Shown: piece after piece, positions 19,213-28,737 of the stretch | How positions within the stretch are numbered: position 1 is the first letter of the stretch | How the letters are laid out: every line of letters starts with the position of its first letter | Assembly (NCBI RefSeq): GCF_000716605.1 | Contig: NZ_JNXE01000004.1 | Coordinates: 248,001-312,000 of the forward strand | From: Streptomyces sp. NRRL F-525 | GTDB taxonomy: Bacteria > Actinomycetota > Actinomycetes > Streptomycetales > Streptomycetaceae | Direction: 5' to 3' | DNA length: 64,000 nt | The notes under the pieces: generated by a model | Databases searched by the model: none | Seen by the model: the letters and a program-made list of their open reading frames with translations, nothing else | What the model was told of the DNA's origin: nothing | Program-made: the position numbers and the translations under genes

Positions 19213-20679
19213 ATGCCCCGCACCCCGTCTCGACGCACCGCTCTGCGCGGCCTGGTCGCAGGCTCAGCCGTGGTGATCGGCTTCGATCCCTTCAGCCGCA
19301 GCTGGGCGGTGACCGACACCGGCCGGCCGCTCACCGGCCTCCCTCATCTGGACGGGACGCTCCTCACCGACGACGCCTCGCTCGGCGCCGACGCCGACGA
19401 CTTCGGGCACATCGTGCACCGGCGTCCGGCCGCGGTGCTGCGGCCCGGCTCCGTGCGGGACGTCGTCGCGATGGTGCGGTTCTGCGATGCGCACGGACTC
19501 AAGGTGGCCCCGCGCGGACAGGGCCACGGGACGAACGGACAGGCGCAGGTCGAGGGCGGCCTGATCATCGAGACCGAGCCGCTCGCCTCCATCGGCCCGG
19601 TACGGACGGGGAGTTCACGCGTCACGGTCGGCGCGGGCGCCAAGTGGAGCGACGTCGCCAAGGCGGCCATTGCCCACGGTCTGACCCCGCCCGTCTTCAC
19701 CGACTACCTCGAACTCTCCGTCGGCGGCACCCTCTCCGTCGGCGGCCTGGGCGGCCAGAGCCACCAGCAGGGCGCGCAGGTCGACAACGTCCTCGAACTC
19801 GAAGTCGTCACCGGAGCAGGGGAGTTGCTCCGCTGCTCCCCGACCCGCCACCCGGGCCTCTTCCACGCCGTGCTCGCCGGTCTGGGCCAGTGCGCGGTGA
19901 TCGTCGGCGCCACCCTGCGCCTGGTCCCGGCCCCGGAGACCGTACGGCACTACCTTCTGCCGTACGACGACCTCCAGACCTTCCTCGACGACCAGCAACT
20001 CCTCGCCACCGAGGGGCGGTTCGCCTATCTGGAGGGCCAGGTCGGCGCGGACACCGCCGGCGCCTTCAACCAGTTCGCCATCGAGGCCGTCGCCTACGGG
20101 CCGCCGGTGGGGGACACCCCCGACGACACCGTCCTCCTGCGGGGTCTGCGCTACGTCGCGTCCGGCGCCCAGATCACCGACCTCGGCTACTACGACTTCC
20201 TCGACCGGCTCGCCGCCTCCGTCGCCGCGCTGAAGGAAGCGGGGCTGTGGGCCTACGCCCACCCGTGGCTCAACCTGGTCATGCCGGGCCGTAGGACCGC
20301 CGAGGTGGCCGGCGCGCTGCTGGAGGCGCTGACCCCGGCCGACCTCGGACCCGGTGTCGTCCTCCTGTACCCGCTGCTCCGCGAGCACCTCCATGCCCCG
20401 CTGCTGCGCATGCCGGACGACCCGATGCCCTACCTGTTCGCGGTCCTGCGCGCCGCGCCGCCCGAGGACACGGCGACCGTACAACGACTGCTGGCCGCCA
20501 ACCGGTCCGCGTACGAGACGGTCCAGGCGGCCGGTGGCACGCAGTACCCGGTCGGCTCGATCCCCTTCCAACACGCCGACTGGAAGCGGCACTTCGGGCC
20601 GGTGTGGAAGCGGTTCGTCGAGGCCAGGAAGACGTACGACCCGAAGGGGATCCTGGTTCCGGGGCAGGGCATCTTCTGA
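19213..20679 (+). CDS. Tat-secreted FAD-linked oxidase (cytokinin dehydrogenase-like)
   Basis: This 488-residue flavoprotein is of the vanillyl-alcohol-oxidase/PCMH fold. A Tat signal with SRRTALRGLVAG starts the protein. The FAD-binding domain shows VAPRGQGHGTNGQ near residue 100 (the His in QGHG is the position of the covalent flavin link in cytokinin dehydrogenases), then SVGGTLSVGGLGGQSHQQG. The C-terminus YDPKGILVPGQGIF is the typical end of the family. The central substrate domain fits cytokinin-dehydrogenase-like proteins. The substrate is unproven; an extracytoplasmic alcohol or amine is likely. Confidence 0.88.
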   Translation: MPRTPSRRTALRGLVAGSAVVIGFDPFSRSWAVTDTGRPLTGLPHLDGTLLTDDASLGADADDFGHIVHRRPAAVLRPGSVRDVVAMVRFCDAHGLKVAPRGQGHGTNGQAQVEGGLIIETEPLASIGPVRTGSSRVTVGAGAKWSDVAKAAIAHGLTPPVFTDYLELSVGGTLSVGGLGGQSHQQGAQVDNVLELEVVTGAGELLRCSPTRHPGLFHAVLAGLGQCAVIVGATLRLVPAPETVRHYLLPYDDLQTFLDDQQLLATEGRFAYLEGQVGADTAGAFNQFAIEAVAYGPPVGDTPDDTVLLRGLRYVASGAQITDLGYYDFLDRLAASVAALKEAGLWAYAHPWLNLVMPGRRTAEVAGALLEALTPADLGPGVVLLYPLLREHLHAPLLRMPDDPMPYLFAVLRAAPPEDTATVQRLLAANRSAYETVQAAGGTQYPVGSIPFQHADWKRHFGPVWKRFVEARKTYDPKGILVPGQGIF

Positions 20680-20693
20680 ACGCCCTCGCCGCT

Positions 20694-23471
20694 CTAGTCG
20701 GGCGGCAGGTCCGCCAGCGCGTCGCGCAGCGCGGCGCGGGAGGCCACGCCCAGCTTCGGGAAGAGCTGGCGTAGGTGGGCGGCGACGGTGCGCGGGGAGA
20801 GGAAGAGGCGTTCGGCGATCTGCTTGTTGGTGAGACCGGCCGCCGCGAGGAGGGCGATCTCCCGTTGCTGGGGTGTCAGTGACGCCGGTCCGCTGACTCC
20901 GGCGGTTCCCACGGACAGGCCGGTCGCCCGCAGCTCGTTGCCCGCCCGGGCTGTCCAGGGGCGGGCACCGAGCCGCTCGAACGTCTCGATGGCGTCGGCG
21001 AGTTGGGCGCGCGCCTCCGTCGTGGCCTTCACCCGGCGCAGGCGTTCGCCGTAGGCGAGCCGGACCCGGGCCAGCTCGAACGGCCAGCGCTCGGTGCCGG
21101 GCACGGCGAGCGCCTCCTCGAAGAGACCGAGCGTTTCCTGGTCCACGGCCGCGATCGCCGCCGACGCCTTCACGAGCAGGGCCAGCCGGGGCGAGATCGC
21201 GGCGATGCCGGCCTCAAGTGCCGCCGCCGCGTGGGCCGTTGCCTCCGAGGCGCGGCCCGTTCTGACGGCGGCCTCGACGAGATCCATGACGACGAACAGG
21301 GCCGGCGGAACGTGCGAGGCGAGTTCCCCCGCGGGGCTGATGGCGCACGCGTGCCGGTAGGCGTCCTCGAACCGGCCCTGGCCGAGCGCCGCGAGCGCCC
21401 GCGCATGCGACGCGCACGACAGGTAGGAGCCGACACCGCGCGGTGTCGCCCACAGGGTCATCTCGTCCGTGAGGGCCTTGACGGCGGTCTCGTCGCCCCG
21501 GGCGGCGGCGACCAGCGCGCGTTGGTACAGGAACTCCGTCGACAGCAGCTGGTAGCTGTGGGCCTCGCCCAGATCCCGGCCCTGCGTGGCCTGCGCCTCC
21601 AGCTCGTCCCACTCACCGGCCGCGAAATGGTCCCGGCCCAGGTACACCAGCCCCTGGATCTCCACGGTGAGCGAGCTGTTGTCCCGACCGTCGCGCAGCA
21701 CGCGCCGCAGCGCCGTCCTGCACGCGGGCAACCGGTCGACGTACAGCGACGTCATGGCGAGCCGGATGATCCGGACCGGGTCGGCCTCCTGGTCGAGGGA
21801 GGCGATTGCCTCGTCGAGCCTGCCGAGCGCGGGCGGTGCCGTGCGCGCCGGGTCGGCCATCGTGCTGAGGGTCAGGGCGAGTTGGTCCGGGATCCCCGGT
21901 TTCAGCAGGCCGAGCGCCCGCTGCAGCGGCTTCCACAGTTCCGTGCGCTGGCTGCTCTGGCACAGCCAGGCGAGGGTGTACAGCGCGTCGATCATGGTGG
22001 GATCGGCGGCGTCGTACGGCTGGTGCTGCATGTCGATCGCGCCGACGAGCAGCCGGTGGGCGGTGTCCAGGTCGCCCTCGCCGCTGAGGAGGATGTGGTG
22101 GGCGGCGGCGACCGCGGCGACCAACGGTCCCGCCCGTCCGCCGTCTGCCAGCCGGGCCTCTTCGAGGAGCCGGGGCACATCGCGCAGATCGCCGGTCAGA
22201 TCCGCGCCGAGATAGGCCGCCTCCGCGATCCGGCGGCTGCGCTCGTAGCCGCGCGGGCTCAACTCCGCGGCGCGCAGCAGCGCGGCGATGGCACCGCCCG
22301 CGTCACCGCGCCGCACGTTGTCGCGCGCCACCGCCTCCAGCAGGCTCGCGACCTCCTCGGTGGGCTCGACCGTGGCATGGGCGAGGTGCCAGGCGCGTCG
22401 CTCGGGGCGGTCGGACCAGTACTCCGCCAGAGCGCGATGCACCTCGCGGCGCTGCTCGCTGGTGGTGAGTTCCACGACGGCGGAGCGCGTGAGGGGATGG
22501 CGGAACACCAGCCGGCCGGTGGTCGCGTCCACGAGTCCGGCCCGCTCCGCGGGCGCCAGATCCTCCATGCCGGTCCGCTCGGACGTGGCCGACGTGAGGA
22601 CCCGCAGGTCGCCGGTGCCGTCCAGGACCGCGTACAGGAGGAGCAGCCGGGTCGACGCGGGGAGTGTCTCGACGCGGGACGCGAACACGGCCTGGAGGCG
22701 GCGGCTCAGCGGCAGCAGCTCGGGCACCGCGGCTCCGGAGCGCTGCGGGGCGGTGAGCGTGTCGGGCAGTTCCAGCAGGGCGAGCGGGTTGCCCTGCGCC
22801 TCCGCCAGCAGGCGCTCGCGTACGCGCGGGGCCAGGGTCGGGGTGTGCGCCTGGATCAGCGCCGCGGCGGCCGTCGTATCGAGGGGCCGTACGTCGTGAT
22901 GGGGGACTCCGCCGCGTTCGAAGAAGCTTCCTTCCCCCGACCGGTAGGCGCCGAGGAAGCCGACCCGGCTGCCAGCGAGGCGACGGGCGACGATGCCGAG
23001 GATCACGGCGCTGGCGCGGTCCAGCCACGGGAGATCGTCGACGACAACCAGCAAGGGGCGCTGCTCGGCGGCTTGGACGAGGAGGGTCAACGCCGCGTTC
23101 GACAGCACCAGTTGATCGGACGGCGTGCCCTGGTCGAGGCCCAGCGCGACGCTCAGGGCGGTGCGGTACGGATCGGTCAGGCGGTCGAGTCCGGACAGCA
23201 GCGGCTGAAGGACCTGGTGGAGACCCGCGAAACTGATCGCGCTCTCGAACTCCACACCGGCGGCACGCACGACCCGCGCGCCCGCGCCGCGAGCCTGTCG
23301 GGCCGCGGCGTCCAGCAACACCGTCTTGCCGACCCCGGCGTCCCCGGACAGCAGCAGCGCCCCGCCGGCGACCAAGGCCTCGTCGACGAAACCCCGGACC
23401 AGCCCGAGGTCGTGATCACGGCCGATGAGCGTCTCGGCCGGACGCGACACAGGAAGCCCGTCCCCGTCCAT
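20694..23471 (-). CDS. LAL-type LuxR regulator with AAA ATPase domain
   Basis: This 925-residue large ATP-binding LuxR regulator has an N-terminal AAA module with Walker A GDAGVGKT (residues 43-50) and Walker B LLVVVDDLPWLD. A long TPR-like helical middle follows, then a C-terminal LuxR HTH (LTPQQREIALLAAAGLTNKQ, then IAERLFLSPRTVAAHL). The ATG follows a GGGAGAGG ribosome site. LAL proteins in Streptomyces often activate secondary-metabolite or sugar-use operons. Here it stands next to the SDR/flavoenzyme cluster on the same strand and is a candidate regulator of it. Confidence 0.93.
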   Translation of the reverse strand: MDGDGLPVSRPAETLIGRDHDLGLVRGFVDEALVAGGALLLSGDAGVGKTVLLDAAARQARGAGARVVRAAGVEFESAISFAGLHQVLQPLLSGLDRLTDPYRTALSVALGLDQGTPSDQLVLSNAALTLLVQAAEQRPLLVVVDDLPWLDRASAVILGIVARRLAGSRVGFLGAYRSGEGSFFERGGVPHHDVRPLDTTAAAALIQAHTPTLAPRVRERLLAEAQGNPLALLELPDTLTAPQRSGAAVPELLPLSRRLQAVFASRVETLPASTRLLLLYAVLDGTGDLRVLTSATSERTGMEDLAPAERAGLVDATTGRLVFRHPLTRSAVVELTTSEQRREVHRALAEYWSDRPERRAWHLAHATVEPTEEVASLLEAVARDNVRRGDAGGAIAALLRAAELSPRGYERSRRIAEAAYLGADLTGDLRDVPRLLEEARLADGGRAGPLVAAVAAAHHILLSGEGDLDTAHRLLVGAIDMQHQPYDAADPTMIDALYTLAWLCQSSQRTELWKPLQRALGLLKPGIPDQLALTLSTMADPARTAPPALGRLDEAIASLDQEADPVRIIRLAMTSLYVDRLPACRTALRRVLRDGRDNSSLTVEIQGLVYLGRDHFAAGEWDELEAQATQGRDLGEAHSYQLLSTEFLYQRALVAAARGDETAVKALTDEMTLWATPRGVGSYLSCASHARALAALGQGRFEDAYRHACAISPAGELASHVPPALFVVMDLVEAAVRTGRASEATAHAAAALEAGIAAISPRLALLVKASAAIAAVDQETLGLFEEALAVPGTERWPFELARVRLAYGERLRRVKATTEARAQLADAIETFERLGARPWTARAGNELRATGLSVGTAGVSGPASLTPQQREIALLAAAGLTNKQIAERLFLSPRTVAAHLRQLFPKLGVASRAALRDALADLPPD

Positions 23472-23516
23472 ACGCCTCTCCCTTCCGACCTCGGAACTTT
23501 GTGCTCGCCCCCATTG

Positions 23517-24299
23517 TCATCTCATGAACAAGCCGCCGTTGACGTCGAGCGTGGCGCCGGTGATGTATCCGGTGTCCTCCCCGGCCAGATGCCCCACGAG
23601 GGAGGCCACCTCCTCCGGCCGCCCGAACCTGCCCACGGGGATACGGTCGGCGGCGCGGCGCAACGCCTCGGCGGGGAGATCGTCCATCACGGGCGTCTGT
23701 ACGGCCGCGGGAGCGACGGCGTTGACGGTGACGCCGTGGGGAGCGAGTTCCTGGGCGAAGACCTTGGTCAGCACCAGGACGCCCGCTTTCGCCGCCGCGT
23801 AGTGCGGGCCGGCGACCAGTCCGCCCTGCTGCCCCGCGAGCGACGCGAGGTTGATGACCCGGCCCCAGCCGCGTTCCCGCATCGCCGGTGCGCAGAGGCG
23901 GGTGAGGACGAGGACGCTGCGCAGATTGGTGGCCATGAGCGCGTCCCACTCGTCGAGATCGACGTCCCACACGGAGCCGGGCGCCGTCCGCGCCGCGTTG
24001 TTGACCAGCACGTCGGGGCTGTGCCACGCCGAGGACACCGCCCGCACGGCGCGCTCGGTCCCCTCGGGGTCGCTGACGTCGGCGTGCACCGCGATGGCCG
24101 AATCCCCTTCAGGATCAAGGGACTTGGCCAGGGCCCGCGCGCCGGTGTCGTCCTGGTCCAGCAGCGCCACGCGCAGGCCGCGGCGGTGCAGTTCGGCGGC
24201 GATGGCGGCACCGATGCCGCGGGCGGCGCCGGTCACCAGGGCGACCTTGCGGTCCGCTGCCGGGCGGGTCGGATCTGCTGACGGTCGGGGTGCACCCAC
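23517..24299 (-). CDS. Short-chain dehydrogenase/reductase (SDR)
   Basis: This classical SDR of about 260 residues has the NAD(P) motif TGAARGIG (residues 23-30), the structural NNAARTAP segment and an active site with Ser in NLASLAGQ and YxxxK (HYAAAKAG). It is closest to 3-ketoacyl-ACP-reductase-like enzymes. Start GTG 24299 has a strong GAAGGAGA ribosome site and a normal N-terminus; the frame extends further upstream only through a repeat-rich operator-like stretch. It lies just downstream of the flavin oxidoreductase gene on the same strand and may act on its product. Confidence 0.9.
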   Translation of the reverse strand: MGAPRPSADPTRPAADRKVALVTGAARGIGAAIAAELHRRGLRVALLDQDDTGARALAKSLDPEGDSAIAVHADVSDPEGTERAVRAVSSAWHSPDVLVNNAARTAPGSVWDVDLDEWDALMATNLRSVLVLTRLCAPAMRERGWGRVINLASLAGQQGGLVAGPHYAAAKAGVLVLTKVFAQELAPHGVTVNAVAPAAVQTPVMDDLPAEALRRAADRIPVGRFGRPEEVASLVGHLAGEDTGYITGATLDVNGGLFMR

Positions 24300-24358
24300 C
24301 GGTTCGGGTCTCCTTCGCTGTGCGGTGCCGGGATCGGACGACGTCTGTGCGTCGGTAC

Positions 24359-24388
24359 ACCGATATGTCGGCACGTCGGTATATCGGT
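24359..24388. promoter_or_regulatory. Palindromic repeat between the flavin oxidoreductase and the SDR
   Basis: ACCGATAT (24359-24366) and ATATCGGT (24381-24388) are perfect inverted arms. The surrounding bases also repeat GTCGGTA directly at 24351 and 24375. The 30-bp unit is placed where an internal promoter for the SDR would lie and looks like a TetR/GntR-type operator. Confidence 0.4.
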
Positions 24389-24395
24389 TCGGGGG

Positions 24396-25607
24396 TCAGA
24401 CGACGTCGGTGTGGGGGAGGGACCGGCCCAGCAGGACGCGGCCGTAGAGTTCCCGGCTGGTCTCGACGCTCAGCGCCGCGTGGCGGGAGGCCGTCCCGAT
24501 GTCGCGCCAGGCGCGTTGCAACGGTGAGTCGTCGGAGAAGCTGCCGGCGCCGGCCGTGTCGAGGAGGAGGCTGACCGCGTCGCGGGCGCAGCGCATCGCG
24601 TGGCTGCCGTCCATCCTCAGCCGTGCCCGGGTCTCCAGGTCGGGGCGCCGTCCCTCGCGTGCGGCCTCGTCGATCTCGTCGGCCGCGCGCCGAACGTGCA
24701 GTCTGGCGGTGTCGATCAGCGTGGCGGCCTGGGCGACGTTCAGCTGGTGGGGCGCCGCCTCCGCCGTGTGGGAGTGCAGCGGCGAGACCGACCGCTTTCC
24801 GCCCGCGAGGTCCCGGACGACCAGTTCCAGAGCGCCGCGGGCGATGCCTACGCCCGTGCCGACCAGCGGCAGATTGATGGAGAGCGGGAAGACGACCCGG
24901 GCCTCGCCCGGGTGCCGCTGGACGCCGATGCCGTCGGCGATCTCGGCGAACGACACGAACTGCTCGTCGGGGACGAAGAGTTGGTGCGCCAGCGCGGTCC
25001 GGCTCCCGGTGCCGCGCATGCCGGCCATGTGCCAGGTGTCCGCCACGGTCAGCTCGGACGCGGGGACCAGGGCCAGTCCGCGTTCCGGCCGGCCGCGGTC
25101 CTCCCGGACGATGCCCAGCAGCACCCAGGCCGCATGGTCGATGCCGGATATCCACGGCCACCGTCCGCTGAGTTCGAGGCCGCCGGGTACCGCCGTGACC
25201 GAACCGGACGGATTGGCGGCCCCGCAGAGCAGGGCATCGGGCTCCGCCTCCCAGACCGCGGTGCGGACGGCGTCGGGCAGTTGGGAGGCGAACAGCGCGG
25301 CCCCGTACGCGATGCCGACGAGCCAGGAACTCGACGCGCATCCCGCGGCCAGCTCGGCACACACGTCGACCGCCGTGCGCACACCGGCGCCGTGGCCGCC
25401 GTAGCGGCGCGGCGTACCGAGGGTGAACAGCCCGGCCTCGCGCAGGGCCTTGGCGCTCGGCTCGGCCAACGTCCGCTGCTGCTCGGTCTGTTCGACGTGG
25501 GCCGCGACGACCGAGGTCACCTCCTGTGCCACATGGATGAGTTGGGCCTGGGCGACGGCCTCGGTGACGCTCCGCGGTAAGTGGTCCCGGCTGTTCCGGT
25601 GAGTCAT
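24396..25607 (-). CDS. Acyl-CoA-dehydrogenase-fold flavin oxidoreductase (group D monooxygenase-like)
   Basis: This 403-residue protein has the acyl-CoA dehydrogenase fold: helical N-domain (ALREAGLFTLGTPRRYGG), beta middle domain (ADTWHMAGMRGTGSR) and a C-terminal Acyl-CoA_dh_2-like helical bundle. This arrangement is typical of HpaB/HsaA-like two-component FADH2-dependent hydroxylases and related tailoring enzymes rather than true beta-oxidation dehydrogenases. No flavin reductase is adjacent. Codon 10 is TTA (25578-25580), the rare leucine codon read by the bldA tRNA, so translation is probably tied to development. It diverges from the PhzS-like monooxygenase across a 29-bp palindrome. Confidence 0.82.
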   Translation of the reverse strand: MTHRNSRDHLPRSVTEAVAQAQLIHVAQEVTSVVAAHVEQTEQQRTLAEPSAKALREAGLFTLGTPRRYGGHGAGVRTAVDVCAELAAGCASSSWLVGIAYGAALFASQLPDAVRTAVWEAEPDALLCGAANPSGSVTAVPGGLELSGRWPWISGIDHAAWVLLGIVREDRGRPERGLALVPASELTVADTWHMAGMRGTGSRTALAHQLFVPDEQFVSFAEIADGIGVQRHPGEARVVFPLSINLPLVGTGVGIARGALELVVRDLAGGKRSVSPLHSHTAEAAPHQLNVAQAATLIDTARLHVRRAADEIDEAAREGRRPDLETRARLRMDGSHAMRCARDAVSLLLDTAGAGSFSDDSPLQRAWRDIGTASRHAALSVETSRELYGRVLLGRSLPHTDVV

Positions 25608-25687
25608 CGGGGTGCCCTCTCTGGCGTCTGATCCGTGACGGACGGTGCTGTTCCGAGCGGGATCAAGCCGCCGCGCAACAACATCAT

Positions 25688-25716
25688 CTTACCTGGAGGT
25701 GATTCCTCCGGATAAG
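25688..25716. promoter_or_regulatory. Operator-like palindrome between divergent flavoenzyme genes
   Basis: CTTACCTGGAGG (25688-25699) and CCTCCGGATAAG (25705-25716) are 12-bp arms matching at 10 of 12 positions around a 5-bp spacer. The site lies between the starts at 25607 and 25827 and is well placed to control both genes. The size suggests a TetR-family dimer site, but no TetR gene is nearby. Confidence 0.5.
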
Positions 25717-25826
25717 CTGGCGACGGAGTCCGCGGCTGAGAGACGTTCTTCTCGCGCCTGCCCAACAGCCGACTGGCCAGGCCGAGTTGGCGCGGCCGTA
25801 GGGCCCTGAACGTAAAGGGAGAACAC

Positions 25827-27107
25827 GTGAAGATCGTCGTGGTGGGCGGCGGAGTAGCCGGTCTCGTCACCGCCCTGAGCCTGCACGCCGCGGGGCTGAC
25901 TCCGCTCGTCTGCGAGTCCGCCCGCGAGCTGCACGCGGTCGGCGTCGGCATCAACCTGCTTCCCCACGCCGTACGCGAACTCACCGAACTCGGGCTCGGC
26001 GACGCCCTGGACGCCATCGCGCTGCCGCCGGAACGGCTGGTCTACTGCGACCGTCAGGGGCGCCGGATCTGGGAGGAGCCGCTCGGTCTGGCGGCCGGTT
26101 ACCGGTGGCCCCAATACTCCGTCCACCGCGGCAAGTTGCAGATGCTGCTACTCGACGCGGTCCGCACGCGCATCGGGCCCGACGCGGTCCGCACCGGCAT
26201 GGCCTTCGAACGCTTCGAGCGCTGTGAACGCTCTGGGCACCAAGAGCCGTTCGAGCGTCAAGAGCCAGGCGTGGCAGCGCACTTCAGGGACCGGCACACC
26301 GGTGCGCCCGTCGTGATCGAGGCCGACGTCCTCGTCGGCGCCGACGGCATCGACTCCCGGCTACGGGCCCAACTCCACCCCGGCGAGGGGCCGCTGCGCG
26401 GGAACGGCGTGCGGATGTGGCGGGGCATGAGCCGGTACCCGCACATCCTCGGCGGGCGGGCGATCGTGGTGGCCGGCGGTCGGCCCGGGGACAAGTTCGT
26501 CGCCTACCCCGTCGCCGACCCGGCGGTCGAGGGCGGACCCACGCTGATGAACTGGGTGCTGGAGATCCGCCGGCCGGAGTCCGGCGTGGGACCCGACCGC
26601 TTCAACCGCCGGATCCCGACGGACGAGGCGCTGGCCGGGCTGGCCGGGTGGGAGCTGCCCTGGGTCGACCTGCCCGAGCTGATCCGCGGCTCCACCGACA
26701 TCCACGAGTACCCGATGGTGGACCGGGACCCGCTGCCGCGCTGGAGTTTCGGCCGGGTGACCCTGGTCGGCGACGCCGCCCACCCGATGTACCCCATGGG
26801 CATGAACGGCGGCTCCCAGTCGATCGTCGACGCGCGTGTCCTGGCCTGGGCACTCTCGCGGCACGACGATCCGGTACGGGCTCTGGAGCGGTACGAGAGC
26901 CTGCGCCGCGAACCGCTGAACCAACTGGTGCTGGCCAACCGCGAGTTGGGTCCCGAGAAGATCATCGCCCTGGCCGAGGAGATCGGCGGCCCGGTGCCCG
27001 TGGAGCGCGCGACGGCTGTGTCGCAGGGGTACAAGGAGCTCGCCGGGTGCACGACCGCCGTGCTCAACTCCAGGGAATCCTGGTCGGTTTCGCCGGTCGG
27101 TCCGTGA
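25827..27107 (+). CDS. FAD-dependent aromatic monooxygenase (PhzS/salicylate-hydroxylase type)
   Basis: This 426-residue class A flavoprotein hydroxylase has the N-terminal FAD motif VVVGGGVAGL (residues 4-13), the DG motif VGADGIDSRLR and the GD motif LVGDAAHPMYPMGMNGGSQS. The MGMNGGSQSIVDA form is characteristic of the PhzS subgroup that hydroxylates or decarboxylates small aromatic acids with NAD(P)H and O2. A short charged insert (RFERCERSGHQEPFERQEPG, about residues 129-148) contains a small internal repeat and is unusual. AAAGGGAGAA precedes the ATG. It diverges from the flavin oxidoreductase gene and converges with an exporter. Confidence 0.9.
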   Translation: MKIVVVGGGVAGLVTALSLHAAGLTPLVCESARELHAVGVGINLLPHAVRELTELGLGDALDAIALPPERLVYCDRQGRRIWEEPLGLAAGYRWPQYSVHRGKLQMLLLDAVRTRIGPDAVRTGMAFERFERCERSGHQEPFERQEPGVAAHFRDRHTGAPVVIEADVLVGADGIDSRLRAQLHPGEGPLRGNGVRMWRGMSRYPHILGGRAIVVAGGRPGDKFVAYPVADPAVEGGPTLMNWVLEIRRPESGVGPDRFNRRIPTDEALAGLAGWELPWVDLPELIRGSTDIHEYPMVDRDPLPRWSFGRVTLVGDAAHPMYPMGMNGGSQSIVDARVLAWALSRHDDPVRALERYESLRREPLNQLVLANRELGPEKIIALAEEIGGPVPVERATAVSQGYKELAGCTTAVLNSRESWSVSPVGP

Positions 27108-27131
27108 GAGGTGCGGCCGGGGCCATGCGGG

Positions 27132-28652
27132 TCAGTGCGCCTCCTCGTGGTGTCGTAGCGGAGCCGGAGCCTTTCCGCCGCCCGACGCCGTGGTGCCTCG
27201 CGCGGCGGCACGGGCCGCCCCGTCGGGGATCGTGAAGGCGAAGACGGCGGTCGCCGCGGCGAGGGCGGCCAGGGTCAAGTAGGCATGCTGGTAGGCGGAG
27301 ATGGGCGGATTCGCCGCGGCTGCCGTCGGGGTGCTCAGGACCAGGGCCGTGGTCACCGCCGCCGGTGCGAAGGCGCCGCCGGTCTGCCGTACGACCGTGT
27401 TGAGCGTGGACGCCTGGGCCAGGTCCTTGCGGGAGAGGGTCGCCAGCGAGGCCACCGTGGTCGGCATGAAGACGCCGCCCATGCCGATGCCGAGCAGGAA
27501 CATGTAGCCGCGGAAGGTCCACAGGCCGGTGTCCTGGTCGCAGGTGGCGAGGAGCAGGAGGACCGCGCTCACCATGGCCAGGCCCGAGCCGATGATGACG
27601 CGGGGGCCCACCCTGGAGTAGAGGATCCCGGCGACCTGGACGGTCAGCAGGACACCGAACGCCTCGGGGAAGGTGCTCGTGCCGGACTCCAGCGCGGAAC
27701 GGCCCTGCCCCTGCTGGAGGAAGAGCGGCCCGAGGTACATCGCGCCGAGGATCGGCACCAGGCCCACCAGATTGATCAGGTTGGTGTCCCGGAAGAGCCG
27801 GTCCGCGAAGAGCCGTAGCTTCAACAGCGGTTCGGAGACGCGCAGTTCGAAGGCGATGGCGGCGGCGAGCAGCACCGCGCCGAGCGCGAGGGCGGTGACG
27901 ACGGAGGGGGAGGACCAACCGCGGTTGGGGCCCTCGCAGACGCCGAACATCACGCCGCCCATGGCCGCCGCGCTCAACAGCAGCCCGGTGAGGTCGAATC
28001 GGCCGGGTCGGTGGCCGCGGTGCCCGGCGAGGAACAGCGCCCCGAACACCACCGCGGGCAGGCCCAGCGGCAGGTTGACGTAGAACACCCAGCGCCACGA
28101 CAGATGGTCCACCAGCAGGCCGCCGAGCATCGGCGCGGCGGCCGGGGCGATCTGCTGCGGGATGATCATGTACCGCGAGATCCGCACCTGTTCCCAGGAG
28201 TTGAAGGTGCTGAAGAGCAGCGAGGACGCGGCCGGGAAGAGCACTCCGGCGGACAGGCCCTGCACCGCGCGGGAGGCGACGAGCTGACCGAGGCCGGCCG
28301 CCGCGCCGCACAGCAGTGACGAGACGAGGAAGGCGCCGAGCGCGGTGAGCAGCACCCGCTTGGCGCCGAACCGTTCGACCAGCCAGGCGGAGGCGGGGAT
28401 GGCCATGGCCAGGCAGACCGGATAGACCACGACCACCCCGTCCAGGGCGGCCGTCGTCAGGTGGAACTGGCGCGCGATCGACGGGAGCGCGACGGTCGTG
28501 ATCGCTCCGTCGACGATGGCTATGAACGTCACGCAGACGCACATCACGGGGACGACGAGACGCTGGCCGGGGCGGCGGAGGCGGAGCCGGCGGAGGTCCG
28601 GAGAGGGAAGACGAGGGGCGAGGGGGACGGGAGGGCGTCGGAACGGCAGCAC
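27132..28652 (-). CDS. DHA2-family (EmrB/QacA-type) MFS exporter
   Basis: This 506-residue exporter should have 14 helices, with IAIVDGAITTVALPSI in helix 1 (DHA2 motif D1 region), ERFGAKRVLL as motif A, and alternating helices to the C-terminus. GTG 28652 has no Shine-Dalgarno but lies 6 bp after a TATGCT hexamer, so it may be leaderless; a start further in at MCVCVTF is possible. It diverges from a MarR gene across a palindrome, the usual repressor/exporter pairing, and ends next to the PhzS-like gene whose product it could export. Confidence 0.92.
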   Translation of the reverse strand: MLPFRRPPVPLAPRLPSPDLRRLRLRRPGQRLVVPVMCVCVTFIAIVDGAITTVALPSIARQFHLTTAALDGVVVVYPVCLAMAIPASAWLVERFGAKRVLLTALGAFLVSSLLCGAAAGLGQLVASRAVQGLSAGVLFPAASSLLFSTFNSWEQVRISRYMIIPQQIAPAAAPMLGGLLVDHLSWRWVFYVNLPLGLPAVVFGALFLAGHRGHRPGRFDLTGLLLSAAAMGGVMFGVCEGPNRGWSSPSVVTALALGAVLLAAAIAFELRVSEPLLKLRLFADRLFRDTNLINLVGLVPILGAMYLGPLFLQQGQGRSALESGTSTFPEAFGVLLTVQVAGILYSRVGPRVIIGSGLAMVSAVLLLLATCDQDTGLWTFRGYMFLLGIGMGGVFMPTTVASLATLSRKDLAQASTLNTVVRQTGGAFAPAAVTTALVLSTPTAAAANPPISAYQHAYLTLAALAAATAVFAFTIPDGAARAAARGTTASGGGKAPAPLRHHEEAH

Positions 28653-28658
28653 ATGCTG

Positions 28659-28682
28659 AGCATACTCACTATGTGAGTGCTC
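28659..28682. promoter_or_regulatory. MarR operator and leaderless promoter
   Basis: ACTCAC-TAT-GTGAGT (28664-28678) is a perfect palindrome flanked by further partial symmetry (GAGCA and TGCTC). On the minus strand TATGCT (28664 to 28659) is a good -10 element just upstream of the GTG at 28652, and TTCAAT lies about 18 bp further up as a weak -35. Repressor binding here would block the exporter promoter. Confidence 0.6.
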
Positions 28683-28737
28683 ATTGAAGCCGCCCGGGGC
28701 TCGTACAATCGGCCCTCACCACGGAACGGGGAACGCC

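Noticed and set aside
21003..24281. 1092-residue open frame on the plus strand
   Set aside because: It is the antisense shadow of the LAL and SDR genes in high-GC DNA; composition is Arg/Gly/Ala-rich with no domain, while the minus-strand proteins have full motifs.
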